NCBI GenBank assembly: GCA_010093605.1
Contig: MU004192.1
Location: forward strand, 66,770 to 130,769
Length of the DNA: 64,000 bases
Reading direction: 5' to 3'
Origin: Lophium mytilinum
Lineage: Eukaryota; Ascomycota; Dothideomycetes; Mytilinidiales; Mytilinidiaceae
The notes under the pieces are model-generated. The model was not told the DNA's origin, did no database searches, and saw only the letters and a program-made list of their open reading frames with translations. Positions 45,763-58,254 of the stretch are shown here, in pieces. A program made the translations under genes and the position numbers. Position 1 is the stretch's first letter. Every line of letters begins with the position of its first letter.

Positions 45763-47905
45763 GGCTTGTACAACGGGCAGCTAGATTATCGCCATGTAAA
45801 AGCCGAGGTGTCGGAACAATTTCCGTCGCTGGGTGTCTTGAGGTGTTTCTGATGGAGACTGATTAGAGAGTTTGGACTAGGTAGGAAGAACGATGTAATA
45901 AATGAGCTCATTTGATTTTCGACAGCTGAATCCGCTATCTTGATCCGTCCTTTTTACTGACCGCTGCAAGTCTTGGAGAGCAGGTTCTTTTCTTAGATTG
46001 CGTTCGCTCATTGGTCTAACATGGAAAGGGTTGTAAGAAAACTGCCGTACGAGGTTTGTCAAGCACCATCATTGGTTTATCGGAAAAACCATGCGACTTT
46101 ACAACGGTTAGAAGACATCCGTATGATACTCGTACGACTACTGAGTGCCGGAGCCTTCCCGACATAATATAAAGATGACTTGAAGTCCCGAGAACGGTTA
46201 TCTAAAGCTGTGGCGATGTTATACCGGAGCAACTTCATGATCCAATATCCGTCTTCAGCCTTCCGAAAACCACGCCCATTCTTCTAAATGCGTCCATACT
46301 CTCATTCAGACTCTCCGAACGCCATCAATAGCTTACTCCTCCTTTCATTAGCATCGCTGCCCGGGTCTTCGACTTTATCTAGAACATTGTCCACCTCACA
46401 GCACTATATCTTCAGCCTCACCTGGCCTCCTTTCTTTCGAACATAACGTCCTGCGACTTCGTCTTGCTGCAATCGCGTCTTAACCTAGCTACAAAGACTC
46501 GGTCAAATGTCTTGCGTCTCCCATGCGGTGTTATTGCTCGAGGTCACCACCAAGCGTTTCGCCTGCTGCGTCTTCGACTTTACCCACTACGTCTGGTCAC
46601 AGATATCTGCATACGCTTCTACCACCGCTTATGTTGCCTCTTGGTATTCTCAGAGTTCCGAATCGTACCGAAGTCTCTGCTTTCGAACGTCTGCTGAACT
46701 CGTTAGGCCACCCCAAGCTGTGACAGAGGGATGCGCACAGGTTGGAAGCGTGATCCGTCGTCCTGGATTATTGATAATATCATGAGGCTCCACAAGCGGT
46801 GGCAAAAGGTGTGCGGACATCTTTGGCAACGCTTTGTACTGGCCCCAGCCCGGCTTAGTAACGACATTTCCCATAACGTACCCACATATTGACCACCATT
46901 GGACTTGCCGGCGGTCATACTACGTCGAACCCAAGGTTTTCGCGAAGGTTGTAGCGCCCATAGGTTCGATTTGCAATTTGCAGCATGTCACACCGTTTTC
47001 AAACGCTCCACGACAGGGTTCTGACGCTGGAGCACGAACAATTTGCAAGAAACTCAATCGACCGCTCGGAGATCTTCTCGGTCAGGTAGGTCATTGGAAC
47101 TTCCTTTACTAGACGGCGCCAAGTGCTCTCTCCATGGCATTGTACGCCCGCCGTTGCAGCTGGTAGTCGCCGTCCTGGACCCATGTCTCCGCAAGAAGAC
47201 TTTCTTGGAGCGATAGAGGACTCTAGGAAAACAAGGTCGATAATCGTGACTATGAATGTCAAGGAACAATCGAAAGCGAGTGCGAAGACGTTGGTGTTGC
47301 TGGTTACGTTTCAAAATTCGAAATATAAGTAAGGGTCTCTCTGCACTCACACGAAGCCACCAGTGTTCCTCATCTGTTCTTTGGCCCAAAGCTTCTACTC
47401 CCCGTCCGTTAGGGTACTCCTCACAAGAGGATCAGGCAGGCGAACAAACTTGCAGATTGTATCTTCCACCATGCTAATCTGTAGGTCGGCTTAAAGGAAG
47501 AACTTCTAGCCTACTACTTCTAGAACCTCTGTATTGCCCGGCAGAGATACCGATAGGCCAAAATTCCCGGCCGTCTTTCGTGCCGCCAGGCTATGGCTTC
47601 CGGTCTGCATGCCCGTTTTGAAACGTGATGCGCACGAGCTTTTGCACCGCGGCCACCTGCACGCTGCTGGTCTTAGAAATGTTTTCGAATAGCAGACTTG
47701 GTATACCTGTGAGTCTAGTACAAGAGTCCGGTTCACCAGCCACTTGTGCAAGCCAAAATTGATACCAAAGCAGATGACTTGGTCATACGTGCGTGGTGCA
47801 GGAGGAACGGACGAAGAAGGCCAGGGAGAGCACGTGAGCTTACTATTACCTCATAAGGTAGATCCGAGTGTAGAGATCAGAGGCCAGAATAGTAGTAAGT
47901 AAACG
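45763..47905. other. Gene-poor region with a weak plus-strand candidate and a possible split minus-strand gene
   Basis: A C/T-rich plus-strand leader at 46250-46500 runs into an ATG in good context at 46507 (frame to 46785, 92 codons, MSCVSHAVLLLEVTTKRF), with no known motif. On the minus strand an ATG at 47472 (MVEDTICKFVRLPDPL) and two later pieces, KLWAKEQMRNTGGF and LQESLLAETWVQDGDYQLQ, look protein-like and sit beside plausible splice sites. I could not join them into one frame. Either could be a poorly conserved or decayed gene. Confidence 0.3.
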
Positions 47906-49700
47906 TTGCCTCCTCTTGTTGTTGCGCATATATCCAGTGAACATGGGGTCATTGATGGGCTGGTGATAGCGCATCCTGTTTTTCGCAAGGAAGATAGCAA
48001 TAAGGTCGACATTTTTCCTCGGAAGTTTTCATCGGTCGATGCATCTCACACCAGCCTGATGGTCTTTCGCAGCCCTCGGCAGCTTCGGTTCACTCGTAAT
48101 CAACTTCTTCTCATGTGTCGTCCGGTGGCGGAGCGCCCACTTGATCTCGGTCTTCAGCCTGCGCTTCCTATTGATGAACCGCTCCGTCTCAGACCCTTTT
48201 TGCCCTCAACCTTCTTTATGGCCTTTAACGTCTTTATCTTCAATTACTTCATGTACTCCCATTACTCCCATTACTCCCATTACTCCCATTACTCCCATTA
48301 CTCCCATTACTCCCATTACTCCCATTACTCCCATTATTGCTATTGCTCCCAACACTGCCACCCCTCGCACGTAAAGTAGACACTACTCCCCTGGTGCTCC
48401 AGGTAATCATTTGCATGCAAACCTAAACGGCTTTGCGTCTCGAAGACGCAGCAACTAGGCTCATCTACTACACTTCCTATCAAACTACACGTTTCTATTC
48501 CCATGAAAATTTCGTGGATCTAGCAGGGTTCGGGTATCTCGAAGCTATTTCGAGGGCTCAGTCAGGCTTTAGTGCATTCCAGACTCAGCACCTGGAGCGC
48601 TTTGAAAGTGCGGAGACTTGTCGTTTCCCATCGGTTATGGCAAAGTAGATTTTGGTACCATTTCTAAAAGTAGGAGGGTTGGAGGCGTCGAGATTCCCGC
48701 GGGGACTTGGAAGCCTCCAGTATTAACAAGATTCAATAATCTTAGGCAGCCGAGCGGTAGTGGGCGGAGCGGGAGCATCGAGACCTGAAGGAGTTGGGGT
48801 GGAGATGGTGGATTGCGTTCATTGAAAAGACTGGTGTCGGTTGATGGTGTGGGAGTTACGCAGAGCATTTCCCGATCACCAGAGAAGATCCCGCAGGGCA
48901 GATCATTTGTATCGTTGTGCTCGTTTACTTTTCGTTCGCTTCCCCTTTTGTCGCCGAGTGTCGCTGCGTTGAGCTGTGGACGGTGTTCCTTTTTTATGAG
49001 GGTTGCCGGGGACTAATTTAAGATGGTGGGGTTGGTGATAGTGAGAGAGGGAGCTTACAGCACGCTGCTCCGGTGGCTTCAGGGATGAAAGCCTTGCGAT
49101 TGGAAACTCCTGTTACATATCTACTCACCTTCCGCAAGCCTACGGTTTCTTCGTGTAGAACCTTCAGTCCGATCTTATGCTAGTATTTGGGCTAGCATCG
49201 AAGGTGTTCTAAGAATCGAGTCAAACGTCGTGGGAACTGTTCATATGATGTCACTTTGAGTTCAGGATAATGCGCTGTGGAAGCTGGTAGGCAACAAGAG
49301 ACTGAAGCAAGGAAATGAGGAAGTATAGAATTGGAGAAAGAGATGCTAATAAGAAGAGATTCAAGCCGTTTGCAGAGAGTAAGTGTCGGGCCTGTGTCTG
49401 GCTGCATTGAGTGAATGGAGCCTAGTCCAAGCGCCTGGCAAGCAAGTAAACAGGCTCTTACGTAAACGCTTCTGGGGGTATATATTTTACTTAGTTTTCT
49501 TGAACCGCCATGTACACTATGGGTACCGCCCTCATGGTCCTGCATATATACCCACCAACCAAATAAACCAAATCATTACTATCTCTGTCTGAAAGACCTA
49601 CTAGTTCTACACGGGTTCGAGTCGCGATCAGGCTGAAGAAAAACCAATCTAATTGGCGTTTCTTTTGGCATTTTGCTAGGGGCCATTCACCCACGTGACC
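47906..49700. other. Gene-poor region with a 9-bp minisatellite
   Basis: The plus frames at 47906-48379 and 48141-48374 are open only because they cross the 9-bp repeat (coding Tyr-Ser-His or Thr-Pro-Ile). They show no other feature. Nothing else is supported. Confidence 0.4.
48255..48335. repeat. Perfect 9-bp minisatellite (ACTCCCATT)9
   Basis: Nine uninterrupted identical copies of ACTCCCATT, 81 bases, followed by a degenerate ATTGCTATTGC stretch. Perfect identity suggests recent expansion or strong turnover. Confidence 0.95.
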
Positions 49701-49904
49701 GCGCTCACATGTCTGTTTTTGCTTGGTCGACTGGACAATGTGTGTCGCTTCTCAATCGTTTCGCAGGCTTATCCGTCTCTTGAGGGACAACTATGAAACG
49801 TCAATCAAAACCACGCTCACACAGCAACGTATTGAGAGCCGACCACCCAACCCTGAAAAAGCTCAATCAACAACGACTGGAGTCCCCAAACTCACAAAGA
49901 ATTG

Positions 49905-50250
49905 CAAACCAGCCCAACCCAGCTGTCAGAAACCCAGTGGTATATCAACTCGAAACCACGTATCGCGACAGACTTACGTCGCCGACACTCACTGCCTCTC
50001 CCTCCAATCTCGCCCACCTCAAACAAGCCCAACCCAGCCGGCAGAATCCCCAAGAATCCCGCCACCATGGCGCTCAGAAACCGTGCCTCCGGAGAAAAGT
50101 CACGTCCTCACAGCTTACCACGACGTTTCCTCTGCCCACAAGCAAGCCAACCCCAACCGGCAAAAAACCCATCCTGGCCCCCATCTCCATCCTGCGGACT
50201 CCCCACCAGCATAACCCCCGCGCTGATCCACCTCTTGCGCCACTCACCAC
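49905..50250. repeat. Three diverged tandem copies of a unit of about 117 bases
   Basis: The words CAAACCAGCCCAACCCAGC, CAAACAAGCCCAACCCAGC and CAAGCAAGCCAACCCCAACC start at 49905, 50020 and 50139, each followed by (T/C)(G)(G/T)CA(G)A-type text. Between them lie partly similar ACGTC...CACAGCTTACC stretches. The steps of 115 and 119 bases suggest an old tandem duplication. The region is A/C-rich on the plus strand and open in all three plus frames, which reflects composition rather than coding. Confidence 0.45.
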
Positions 50251-52353
50251 GGCCCTCGATTGCGCCTTGCGCGCGCGATTCGACTCAGCCTCGTCCCAGG
50301 ATTGCCACGTTTCAACTATTCCACTCTAGAATCCCACGTTTCACACCCCTTCCCGAAATAGTCCTCGGAGAATATCCACCTGCCCGGTTGATGGATCGCG
50401 GTCCCAATCGCCCAGGATCCGATAAGAGTACATACAGTACGTACTGTAGTAGCATCCCTCCGTCTTAACAGGAATTGCGGAGCAGCAAGGCTGAGCCCCT
50501 AGAGCGCCCCTCCGCGCGAAGGAACGCAGAGCACACGTCGCCGACGTTCCACCAGCATTACCCCAGCCTGTCAGGCCTACCATGTTTCAAAAAGCCGATG
50601 ACGCGCTGAGACATGTGGTGTGGTACGCTGAGTAGCGGGATTGAAATAGATTAGAAAGGAGCGGGCAGGAAGATGCTATGTATCTGACGAAGGAAATAGA
50701 ATATGTGTATGCTCCACTCTCTTGCGATATTTGACCGCCGCAGATGTCGTATGCCGACCACGTGGGAAACGAGTAAGTAGTAGTACACGAATGCCCCGAG
50801 TCGATAGGGGGCCTTGGCTTTGGGCTAGCTGGCCGGCAGAATCAGAGTCATGGCGCTCATTCCAGAAGGCTTCGTAGAAGTATCCTGAGTCGTTAGCCAG
50901 CCATCCTAAAACGAATCCGTGCAAACATCATTCGACCAACCTTCTAGAAAGCCGTCTAAGACGAAAACACGATAACGGCGGACTAATTCCAGTGTCATGA
51001 TGCCAAACCCACCAAATCTCCGCTTCGTTCCATCCTCGGTGATCGCAATGAATTAGAGAAACGAAGTCATGAGATCGGCACGGCGGGCTGAAGGTGGTCA
51101 TGAATCTGACTTTTTTGCCTTGCCCCGCCCCGCTGGCGACATCGTCAAACGTCAGAAAAGATACCCATACCAGATCGGCAGTATCGGATCCTCCTGCCCC
51201 TATTCCGGAGCGACGTCGGCGCTTCATGCACCACCAAACCTTGCATCTCATCCCCCATCCCAAAAGGACCCACCAGCAGTGCCACCCCCCACCTGCCACA
51301 CTCGCCACTTCAAACCGCTTGCCACATGGCAAAAACTGCCATGCCCACGTCAGGCATGTCCACCCACTCACCGCACTCTCTCCACACCTGAGAACGAAAT
51401 CCTGGGGTCATGTTTCAGAACGCCAGCCTTGCAAGGCGTGCACGCAATCCGATTGCTCGGAGCTGCTTCCGCGGTAGCGGACGCCCTGTCAGATGACAGT
51501 GCAGGGCCTCATTGGCTTTCGGATATCGGGGTCACATGGGGCTCTGCGCCATCTTGCCTGCAGAGGATGAACTCCAATGACAACGCAGTAGAAAGTGTGA
51601 AATGCGGTCATCATGGTATGATATGCTACATACATGGAAACAATCACATCGGTACCTTTTTAAAGTTCAGCCTCACACAAGTAGTAAAAAGTGATGATGA
51701 TGAGATGATGTGATGTGAGTGTGATTGTGATATATAGCTTTCGAAATACGGGAAATGTGACACGTAGTCTTCTATGTTTGGATATCGCGAAATAAAGTTT
51801 CCCAGTAGTTTCCCATTCCCGTTCCCTTTCGCAAGGTATTTGGTATTTCCCTTAATGCTCGTCCTTTTTCTTCTCCCAGCGCCTAGCAAATAAGCAACGC
51901 GTAAAAATTAAAAATGTCCCAAAACTTAGAAGAAATCCAATCCTGCTACAGCAAAACCACCTAACTCAGTCAGACGACAGAGAGGAGGAAGTAAAAAGAA
52001 AAACAACTAAACTCCCAACATGGAAATGAGACTCGTGAGATCCCTCATGGACTGCGCCAAAGCTATGCATGCAATGTGATTAAAAAAGTGATGTGGAGGT
52101 GTGACCAAGAAAAAAGCGAGAAAAAGAAAACCCATCGCAGAACTCCAAATGTTCCCGTGGCCCATCTAGCTACTTTTTTTGCTCCGACACCGGACCCTAG
52201 GATAATTGAAGGAAAAGAAAAGAAAACGGTCGTAGGAGACCTCCGTCGCCGGCGTTTGAGGTCTAGATTGGGTGGAGGTTGGAAGCGGATCCGAGGTGGA
52301 TACGACTGATTGCATGATCAGGAGCGTGGAAGCACGACAGTGGCCGAGCCATG
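50251..52353. other. Gene-poor region, 3' side of an MFS gene
   Basis: No gene supported; minus 50928-51371 and plus 51069-51713 are mutual shadows with odd composition. There is a perfect 16-bp palindrome TACAGTACGTACTGTA at 50433-50448 and a simple GATGAT/GTGAT-rich stretch at 51690-51730. Confidence 0.4.
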
Positions 52354-54338
52354 TCATAAGCCACAGTTTCTCTCCAGATCCATGGCCTTGACTGCTTCAG
52401 CCTCCGTCTGCTCCTCCTCCTCACCAGTGAGCGTGATCACGCTCTCCATGTCCTCGTCATCATCATCATCCTCGTCGGAGTCCACAAGCGTCGACAATGC
52501 TGCCTCGTCATCCGTGTCATCTTCGAGGGCACGCGCCATGGCGCTCTTGCGCTCTTCCTTCATCATCGCACTGGGTACGCATGCGACGAGTGCCACGCTG
52601 GCGCACATCCACCACGCGAGGCCGGAATAGCCTATTGTTTGGCCCGTGCTCTGGATCATACCCGAAAGAGTGGGACCAAAACCCCTGCAGACACTGGCGG
52701 AGGAGGCAGCTGCGCCATTGAGCGTGCCCAAGACTTTCCAGGCGAGGATAGCAAAGACACCTGGGAGGCGAAAACTATGCGGGAGAAGAATCAAGTAGGG
52801 TGTGATGACGTAGAGAAGAGGATAGGTGAAAATCCCGAGCCAGAAGGTGCGGAGGGTCCCGAGACGGAGATTGATCCAAGGGAAGACGATGAGTTGAGCA
52901 AACATTTGGTAGATTCCCTGAACAGATAGAATCATGCCGATCGTCTTGGTGGACAAAGCGAAGCCGCCCTCAAATTTGAGTGGTAGCTGCGGTGGGACAT
53001 CGGATTCAGGAAGAGACATGAGGATCGGCATCAACTGCTCGAACGAGACTGTGTGACTGTATGACAATTAGCCAAGAAGTGCGATGAGCGCTGGGTGCAC
53101 CTACAACGCGAGGAAGCCGTAACCGATAATTGTCAAGCAGACCTGCCGGCTGAAAGCGTTGCGCCAGCTGGGTTGCTGGACTTGCAGCTTTTCGGCTGCG
53201 CCAATAGAGTATAGCGGAGGTTCCGCGAGGGAGGTTCTAGAGCTACACAGCGTAGGTGAGCTTCCAGGGCTGTGGAACGCAGCCAAGTTGTCTTCGTTTA
53301 GCATCGACCGTGTCTCCTCGAAGTTGGCATCCTTGTCGCTCAAGGGCTCTTCCCCGCCGTTCTTCCGGATCTTCCGTAGTAGCCACCTGCCCGCCTCAAG
53401 CCCGCGGTCTCGCTCATGTTTGATGTCTTCGTGTGTCTCTTCCAAAAAGAGGAATCCCACGACTAGCGCGAAAGCCACTACGAATGTGCAGACCAAGTTC
53501 GGGAGAAGGTATGGGTAGGAGTCGAAGATTGAGCCAGGAGAGAATATTGAGGGGTAGTTCTTGACAGGCTCCGTAAGCAGTCCGCCAAGCCCGGATCCAA
53601 AGATGGTGCTGAAGAGGATTAGTCTGCGGTCTGGATAAGGCTGTGGTGTTGCATACCCAAGACACCAGATTGATGGCATAATAGAAAACGCGCGGGCTGT
53701 TTGCACATTTATTAGGCGATTTCCTGCGGATTCAGAGCGGAGATCTTACGTCGGTGTTTTTCGTCAGTGACCAGCTCTGCGACTGTGGTTTGTAGTACTG
53801 CAACGTTCCTGTGACGTGTGAGTGGTCGCTCGCTAATCGCTGCGAGGATCATCACGTACCCGTTCAACAATCCACCCATTGCGCGCGCGAACAGCGCCAT
53901 TGGCAAACTCTTTGCAAAACCGAAGAGACACATGCTCAAGCCAGTGCCAAACAGACCTCCGAGGAAACAACTCTTGCGCCCAATCTTATCACTCAGACGC
54001 CCCCAAAGCATGCTCGATGCACACTCGGCAAAGGCAAAGGCGGAGGTGACCATGCCAACGTACATGGCGACTTGCGCCTTGTCTTCGGTGACGTGGAACG
54101 ACTGGACCATGTAGTAGGCGTAGGGGAAGATGGAGGTGAAGGCGATTGGCTCGCATATGCGGCATAGTGCTGTTGAAGTAAGTCATTTGAACACTTAAAG
54201 GTGCAGTACAGCAGGCAATGCTGTAATTGAATGGGAATGGCGGGGCAGCATACCCAATATGGCCATCTGCTGGGTGGGAAAGGGCGTCTTGTCCCTCATT
54301 ATGGTGGCGGCCCCGCGCTTGCGAGCCAGAGAAGGCAT
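52354..54338 (-). CDS. MFS transporter, 12-helix, tetracycline-resistance/DHA1-like
   Basis: CDS complement(join(52354..53056, 53105..53608, 53657..53696, 53750..53808, 53860..54169, 54254..54338)), 566 residues, all phases closed. Start at the ATG giving MPSLARKRGAA; the frame is open upstream but without an ATG. FPTQQMAILG joins ALCRICEPIAFTSIFPY, the usual opening of this subfamily. Motif A is GRLSDKIGRKS and the substrate region RAMGGLLNGNVAVLQT. A long hydrophilic central loop (ETHEDIKHERDRGLEAG...) separates the halves. The C-terminus is very acidic (DSDEDDDDDEDMES). The substrate is unknown; vacuolar or plasma membrane. Confidence 0.9.
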
Positions 54339-56430
54339 GGTGTATGGAGGAAGAAGAGCAGACGGAATGGTGTCAGTCAACTCGGTCAGTGACGAGTTCG
54401 TAGAGGGCGGCGGCGGTCAGGTTTAGTATGAGAGCAGGAGGATTCGAGCCACTTTTCATAGGGCGGTCAGGGGAGGCTTGTTTGATATTAACGTGGGCGT
54501 CACTCGAAATAAAAGTAAGGCAAGATTTCAGTGGCGCTCTGGAGGCGGTAGGCCTTGCTCCGGCGGACAAGGATGATGGCAGCGGGGAGGAGGCGGAGAA
54601 TAGCGGCGACGATTGCTGTGGATAGTCGGCACGGCAGCACACTGACGGGCGTCGACAGGGCGGACGGTCAGGCATTTTGAGCACATTGGGGCGGGTGGGC
54701 TGCTTCTGGCGGAGCAATTGACTGTGCGATGTGATAGGCGCGTTGGCAGGGCGGGCAGCGGGCAGCTGGCAGACAGGCAGACAGGCCGTGACTCCACGAT
54801 GGGGCTTTTCCAAGGTTGGTGACCAGCACAGGCATGCATTTCCCCCCTGAGGTTGGGCACGGCCGGGCGTTTGGTGGTACAGAATCTCGCGGCGTCGCTG
54901 GCGGGGCACGACGGGGCCCGTGGCAGTGGGAAGCTAGCCGGCGCAAAACAGGCAAGGCTTTGGAGCTTGAGCGGCAGCGGAGGAGGAGGACAGGAGGACG
55001 GAAGGGGTGGGATGTGCTCGGCGTGCCTGTGGATTCTGCCCACTAGAGGCCACATGTTTTGCCCGTGTGGTGCCCATGACGGCCGCCAGCCCAGACGTCG
55101 ATGAACACGACCCGGCAAACCCTCGCGGGCTGCGCTAGCCCGCGCTAACCACTGCTTCCGGCTCCCCGGGTTTGGCTCAGGACCGCGGCCAGTGCGCATC
55201 CACTTTGATCCTCTCCCTGCGCAGTGATCTGCTGTGCGTCCCACCCAGATTCCACGCCCCCCCTCCCCCCTGGGTCCTGCTGCTGGCAAGGCGAACCCGA
55301 CATCCATCACCACCATCCGGCCCAGAAGCTGCTCGGCCTCTTGCCCGCCAGCCGCAGCCGCACGGCTTCAAAACCACTTCCCCGCCGACCGCGAGCGCAA
55401 CGACTGCTTCTTGCTTCTTTGCACCAGGCTCAGGGGCGCCAGGGGCAGCGAGCATCGAGATGCTTCCGTGTGCTGGCGGCGAGTCAGAACCTCGTGCTGG
55501 GGCAAATTGGAGCGCGATCAGCTGCGCGCACGAATAGCAGCTTCGGGAGCCGCGATAGTCCCGGGCGCATCAAATGGCGGTGAATTGCGGGCGTCGCCAG
55601 CAGAGGCCCGTACAAAGGCCTCGTTCCCCCCGGCTCCCGGCAAGACGTCGCAGTGATTGGCACTGCCAGCGCGGGCTCAGCACAACGTCGCGGTGCCGCC
55701 TTTGCGGGCGGCCTGAGGATGCGATGGATGTGGCCAGCGCGGTGGGCCTCGGGAGGATGCCATGGATGCCAGCAGCTGGGCGTGACGACGGCGATGATGC
55801 AACTGTCTGATCCGACAGCCCTGTCACTCCTGGCGGGAGTGGACGCGTTGCCTCAACACCACGGAGCCGTGTCGCGGACGGGTCCACTGCGACTCAATGG
55901 CGAGGCGTGAGAGGCCGTGCTGGCACCATGAATGGAGGCCGGCAGCCCGGATGTGCGCGCAAACCGTCATCAGCTGACTCTTTCTACTGGTGCGTGGTTG
56001 AACGGAGCGTGGGTCCGGGAGAGCTTCCGTCGCATGTCGAGCGAGTCGTAGACGCCGTCTTCGGGTTGCCGACGCTGGCCATGCAGCGGACCCAACGGCC
56101 GTGGCATGGCCACAGCATGTGTGATGTCTGGTGCGTGAACCCTGTTCCCTACCCTCGAGGGCGGTGAAGGCTGATTTAGGGCTGGGGGCTGCCAATTGGC
56201 CCAAGTGGCTTGCATATTCCCACGCGAGATTGACACGATGGACAGGGGCAAGCTGCACGTTGAGACGACCGGCCTTCGTAAGCGCCTTCAAGTGCCGCGC
56301 AGCATCGGGCTCCTGAACGTTGATTGCTGCGCTGCCAGCGACGACGCTGCCAGTGGTAGCGCCCCGACCATGCCCTGCGAGCCGGCACCACCGTTGAGAC
56401 CAGCGTCCGGGGCTCCTGGCAAGTGGACTC

Positions 56431-57155
56431 CAGGGGGGCTACAGTTTGGATTGCCTGTATCTTGGCGGCAAACGTTCTACGATGCCTGAAAACGCCACGC
56501 AGACGCTAGAGGCGTCGAGCGATGCCAAATTCAGTGTAGACCACTGCAAATCAGCACCACACCCCGGCCCTCAGCGTGCACAACTCAGCAGGGCTGCTCA
56601 GCCATCACGTGATAGCCGAAAGCACCCGCCAGCGACACGCCGCTTGGGAATTCCACCTTGCAGCAGCTGGTTTCCCCGGTCGCATGTCCTCTATATGTGC
56701 CTGTGAGGTGTGTAAGAGGGAGAGAAGAGGGCGGGGGGAGGGTAGAAGATAAAGGGGAGGCGTGCACGTGCATGGCACGTGCTGAGTTGGCCGAGCAACC
56801 ACCAGATAACATAATACTCAGCCGCCCCCCAACCCTCTTCTCTCCCTCTTGCACACCTTACACCTTACAACTTGCGCAACCGAAATGAAGCACAGCCTCA
56901 CTAAGAACGTTTATAACTGTGTCGCTGGCGAGTGCTTTTAACCTTCACACCTAATTTCTCTAGGTCACGTGAGCGTTAGCCCTGCGCACGCCGTGTGAGT
57001 TGTGCATGCCAGAGAGCGTTGCATAGACATGGGTGCTCGAAGCTACAGCCATTTCTGGCCTGAAGCGAGAGCGCTAATGTCCGGGTGGCGTTTGTAGGCA
57101 TCGTGAAACGTTTGCCGCCAAGATACAGGCAATCCAAACTGTAGCCCACTCCAGG
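56431..57155. repeat. Large imperfect inverted repeat (foldback), arms of about 310-330 bases
   Basis: The left arm is read on the plus strand, the right arm in inverse. ACAGTTTGGATTGCCTGTAT... at 56441-56476 is identical over 36 bases to the complement of 57107-57142. Further matches fall in the same order: 56571-56590 with 57000-57010 (GCACAACTCA), 56619-56638 with 56919-56938 (AAAGCACYCGCCAGCGACAC), and 56706-56731 with 56833-56858 (one mismatch in 26). All pairs share a centre near 56780-56790. The loop is about 80-100 bases and holds GCACGTGC twice. The arms have diverged by substitutions and indels between these blocks. Confidence 0.8.
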
Positions 57156-57181
57156 GGCTCCAAGGGCTCCAAGGGCTCCAA
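57154..57181. repeat. Short 9-bp tandem repeat (GGGCTCCAA)3
   Basis: Three consecutive GGGCTCCAA units at the outer edge of the right palindrome arm. The left arm has no matching array. Confidence 0.7.
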
Positions 57182-58254
57182 GGCCTCTCGAAGCGGCCAG
57201 GCGAAACAATGGCCCGCGTCGTGAATTGAGCAGGTGACCTGTCGCTGTCCCGGGATCGTGGGTCAGATTTCTCCGATTGATCTCCTCCCACACTCCAATT
57301 CAGACGTCACCCTAGCCCAGCCGCGACCCACAGCCTGCGCAGTCTGGCAGCAGTGCACACAAAAATGCTGCTGACCGCCACTGCAGTTGCCTTGGGCTAC
57401 TGTGGGCATCCGTTGCCCGACGCTGCGAGGTCGTGAGAGGCAGTGGTGCCAGCTCACATTCACTGTGACACAACGTCTCTTGGGTCCGCCTGCTGCTGTT
57501 GTGACACCGTCCGGGTCCTGTTCGAGCCCGAGACACAGGACGCCCGCCGTTTACGGTGTGAGAAACGTTCCAATGGACCGCCCGCATGCTGCCCGCCGTC
57601 CGCGCCGTTATCGCTCCCAGTCCAGCGGCCGCTGTGCAACTGGACCGAGCCCAAGTGGATGGCAGCAGGCTCGATATAAATTGGCGAATGCTCGTGTGCC
57701 CGACTTCTCTGGCTTCTCCCGCGCTTCGATGACTGGACTGTCGCATTCTCACACCTCGCTCCACTTCCTTGGGACGGCCGGTGAAGCCGGGCGTACAGAG
57801 TGCAGCGCCTGCACCTCAGTCAGGCTGCCCATGAGCCCTTTGCGCGAGCCCATCTGACTGCTCTGGCGCGCTGTCGGATTCTTCTCCGAGCCCGCAGTGT
57901 CGTGGTCCCAATCGAGAGCTGGCATGTCTTCCCGTGGCCCTACGAGTTATTGAATCTGACTTAACGCGTAACGCTGCATCGCCCGCAACAATCTCGAGCT
58001 TACCACAAGGCCGCTGCTGCCCGTCGCTGCCCGATCTGCGATGCCACAAATCAGACTGTGTGTTTCTTGTTGAACGAGGACCAGAGATGACGCCATCAGG
58101 GTGCTCACTGTGCGAGCGATCGTGAGACTTTTGGTGTTTTATGGGGACGAGCATCGCCTACTCTTAGCGGCCAATCATCGCCTCGCCCGCCGGCTAGCGC
58201 TTGCTCAAACCCTCCGCTGGACATCGTGAAAGTGGACCATCGCGACTCAACGAT

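Larger units (their letters stand above)
54339..58254. other. GC-rich gene desert between divergent genes, containing a large palindrome
   Basis: About 3.9 kb, visibly richer in G and C than its neighbours. Many frames on both strands are open for 60-260 codons, but they overlap each other heavily, have Pro/Arg/Ala/Cys-rich random translations, and carry no motif. I therefore call no gene. It contains the foldback at 56431-57155 and a (GGGCTCCAA)3 tract at about 57154-57181. Possible roles: very long 5' regulatory region, an unannotated noncoding RNA, or insertion debris. Confidence 0.5.

Noticed and set aside
49600-49640. GGTTCGAGTC motif resembling a tRNA B box on the plus strand
   Set aside because: The flanking bases do not form a T-stem, and no A box or acceptor stem lies at the right distance.
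50433-50448. Perfect 16-base palindrome TACAGTACGTACTGTA as an operator
   Set aside because: No promoter nearby and no second copy. A single short palindrome in 64 kb can arise by chance.
54528-55910. Long open frames on both strands in the GC-rich region
   Set aside because: They overlap in several frames, have biased Pro/Arg/Ala/Cys translations and no motif. This is expected from high GC content, where stops are rare.
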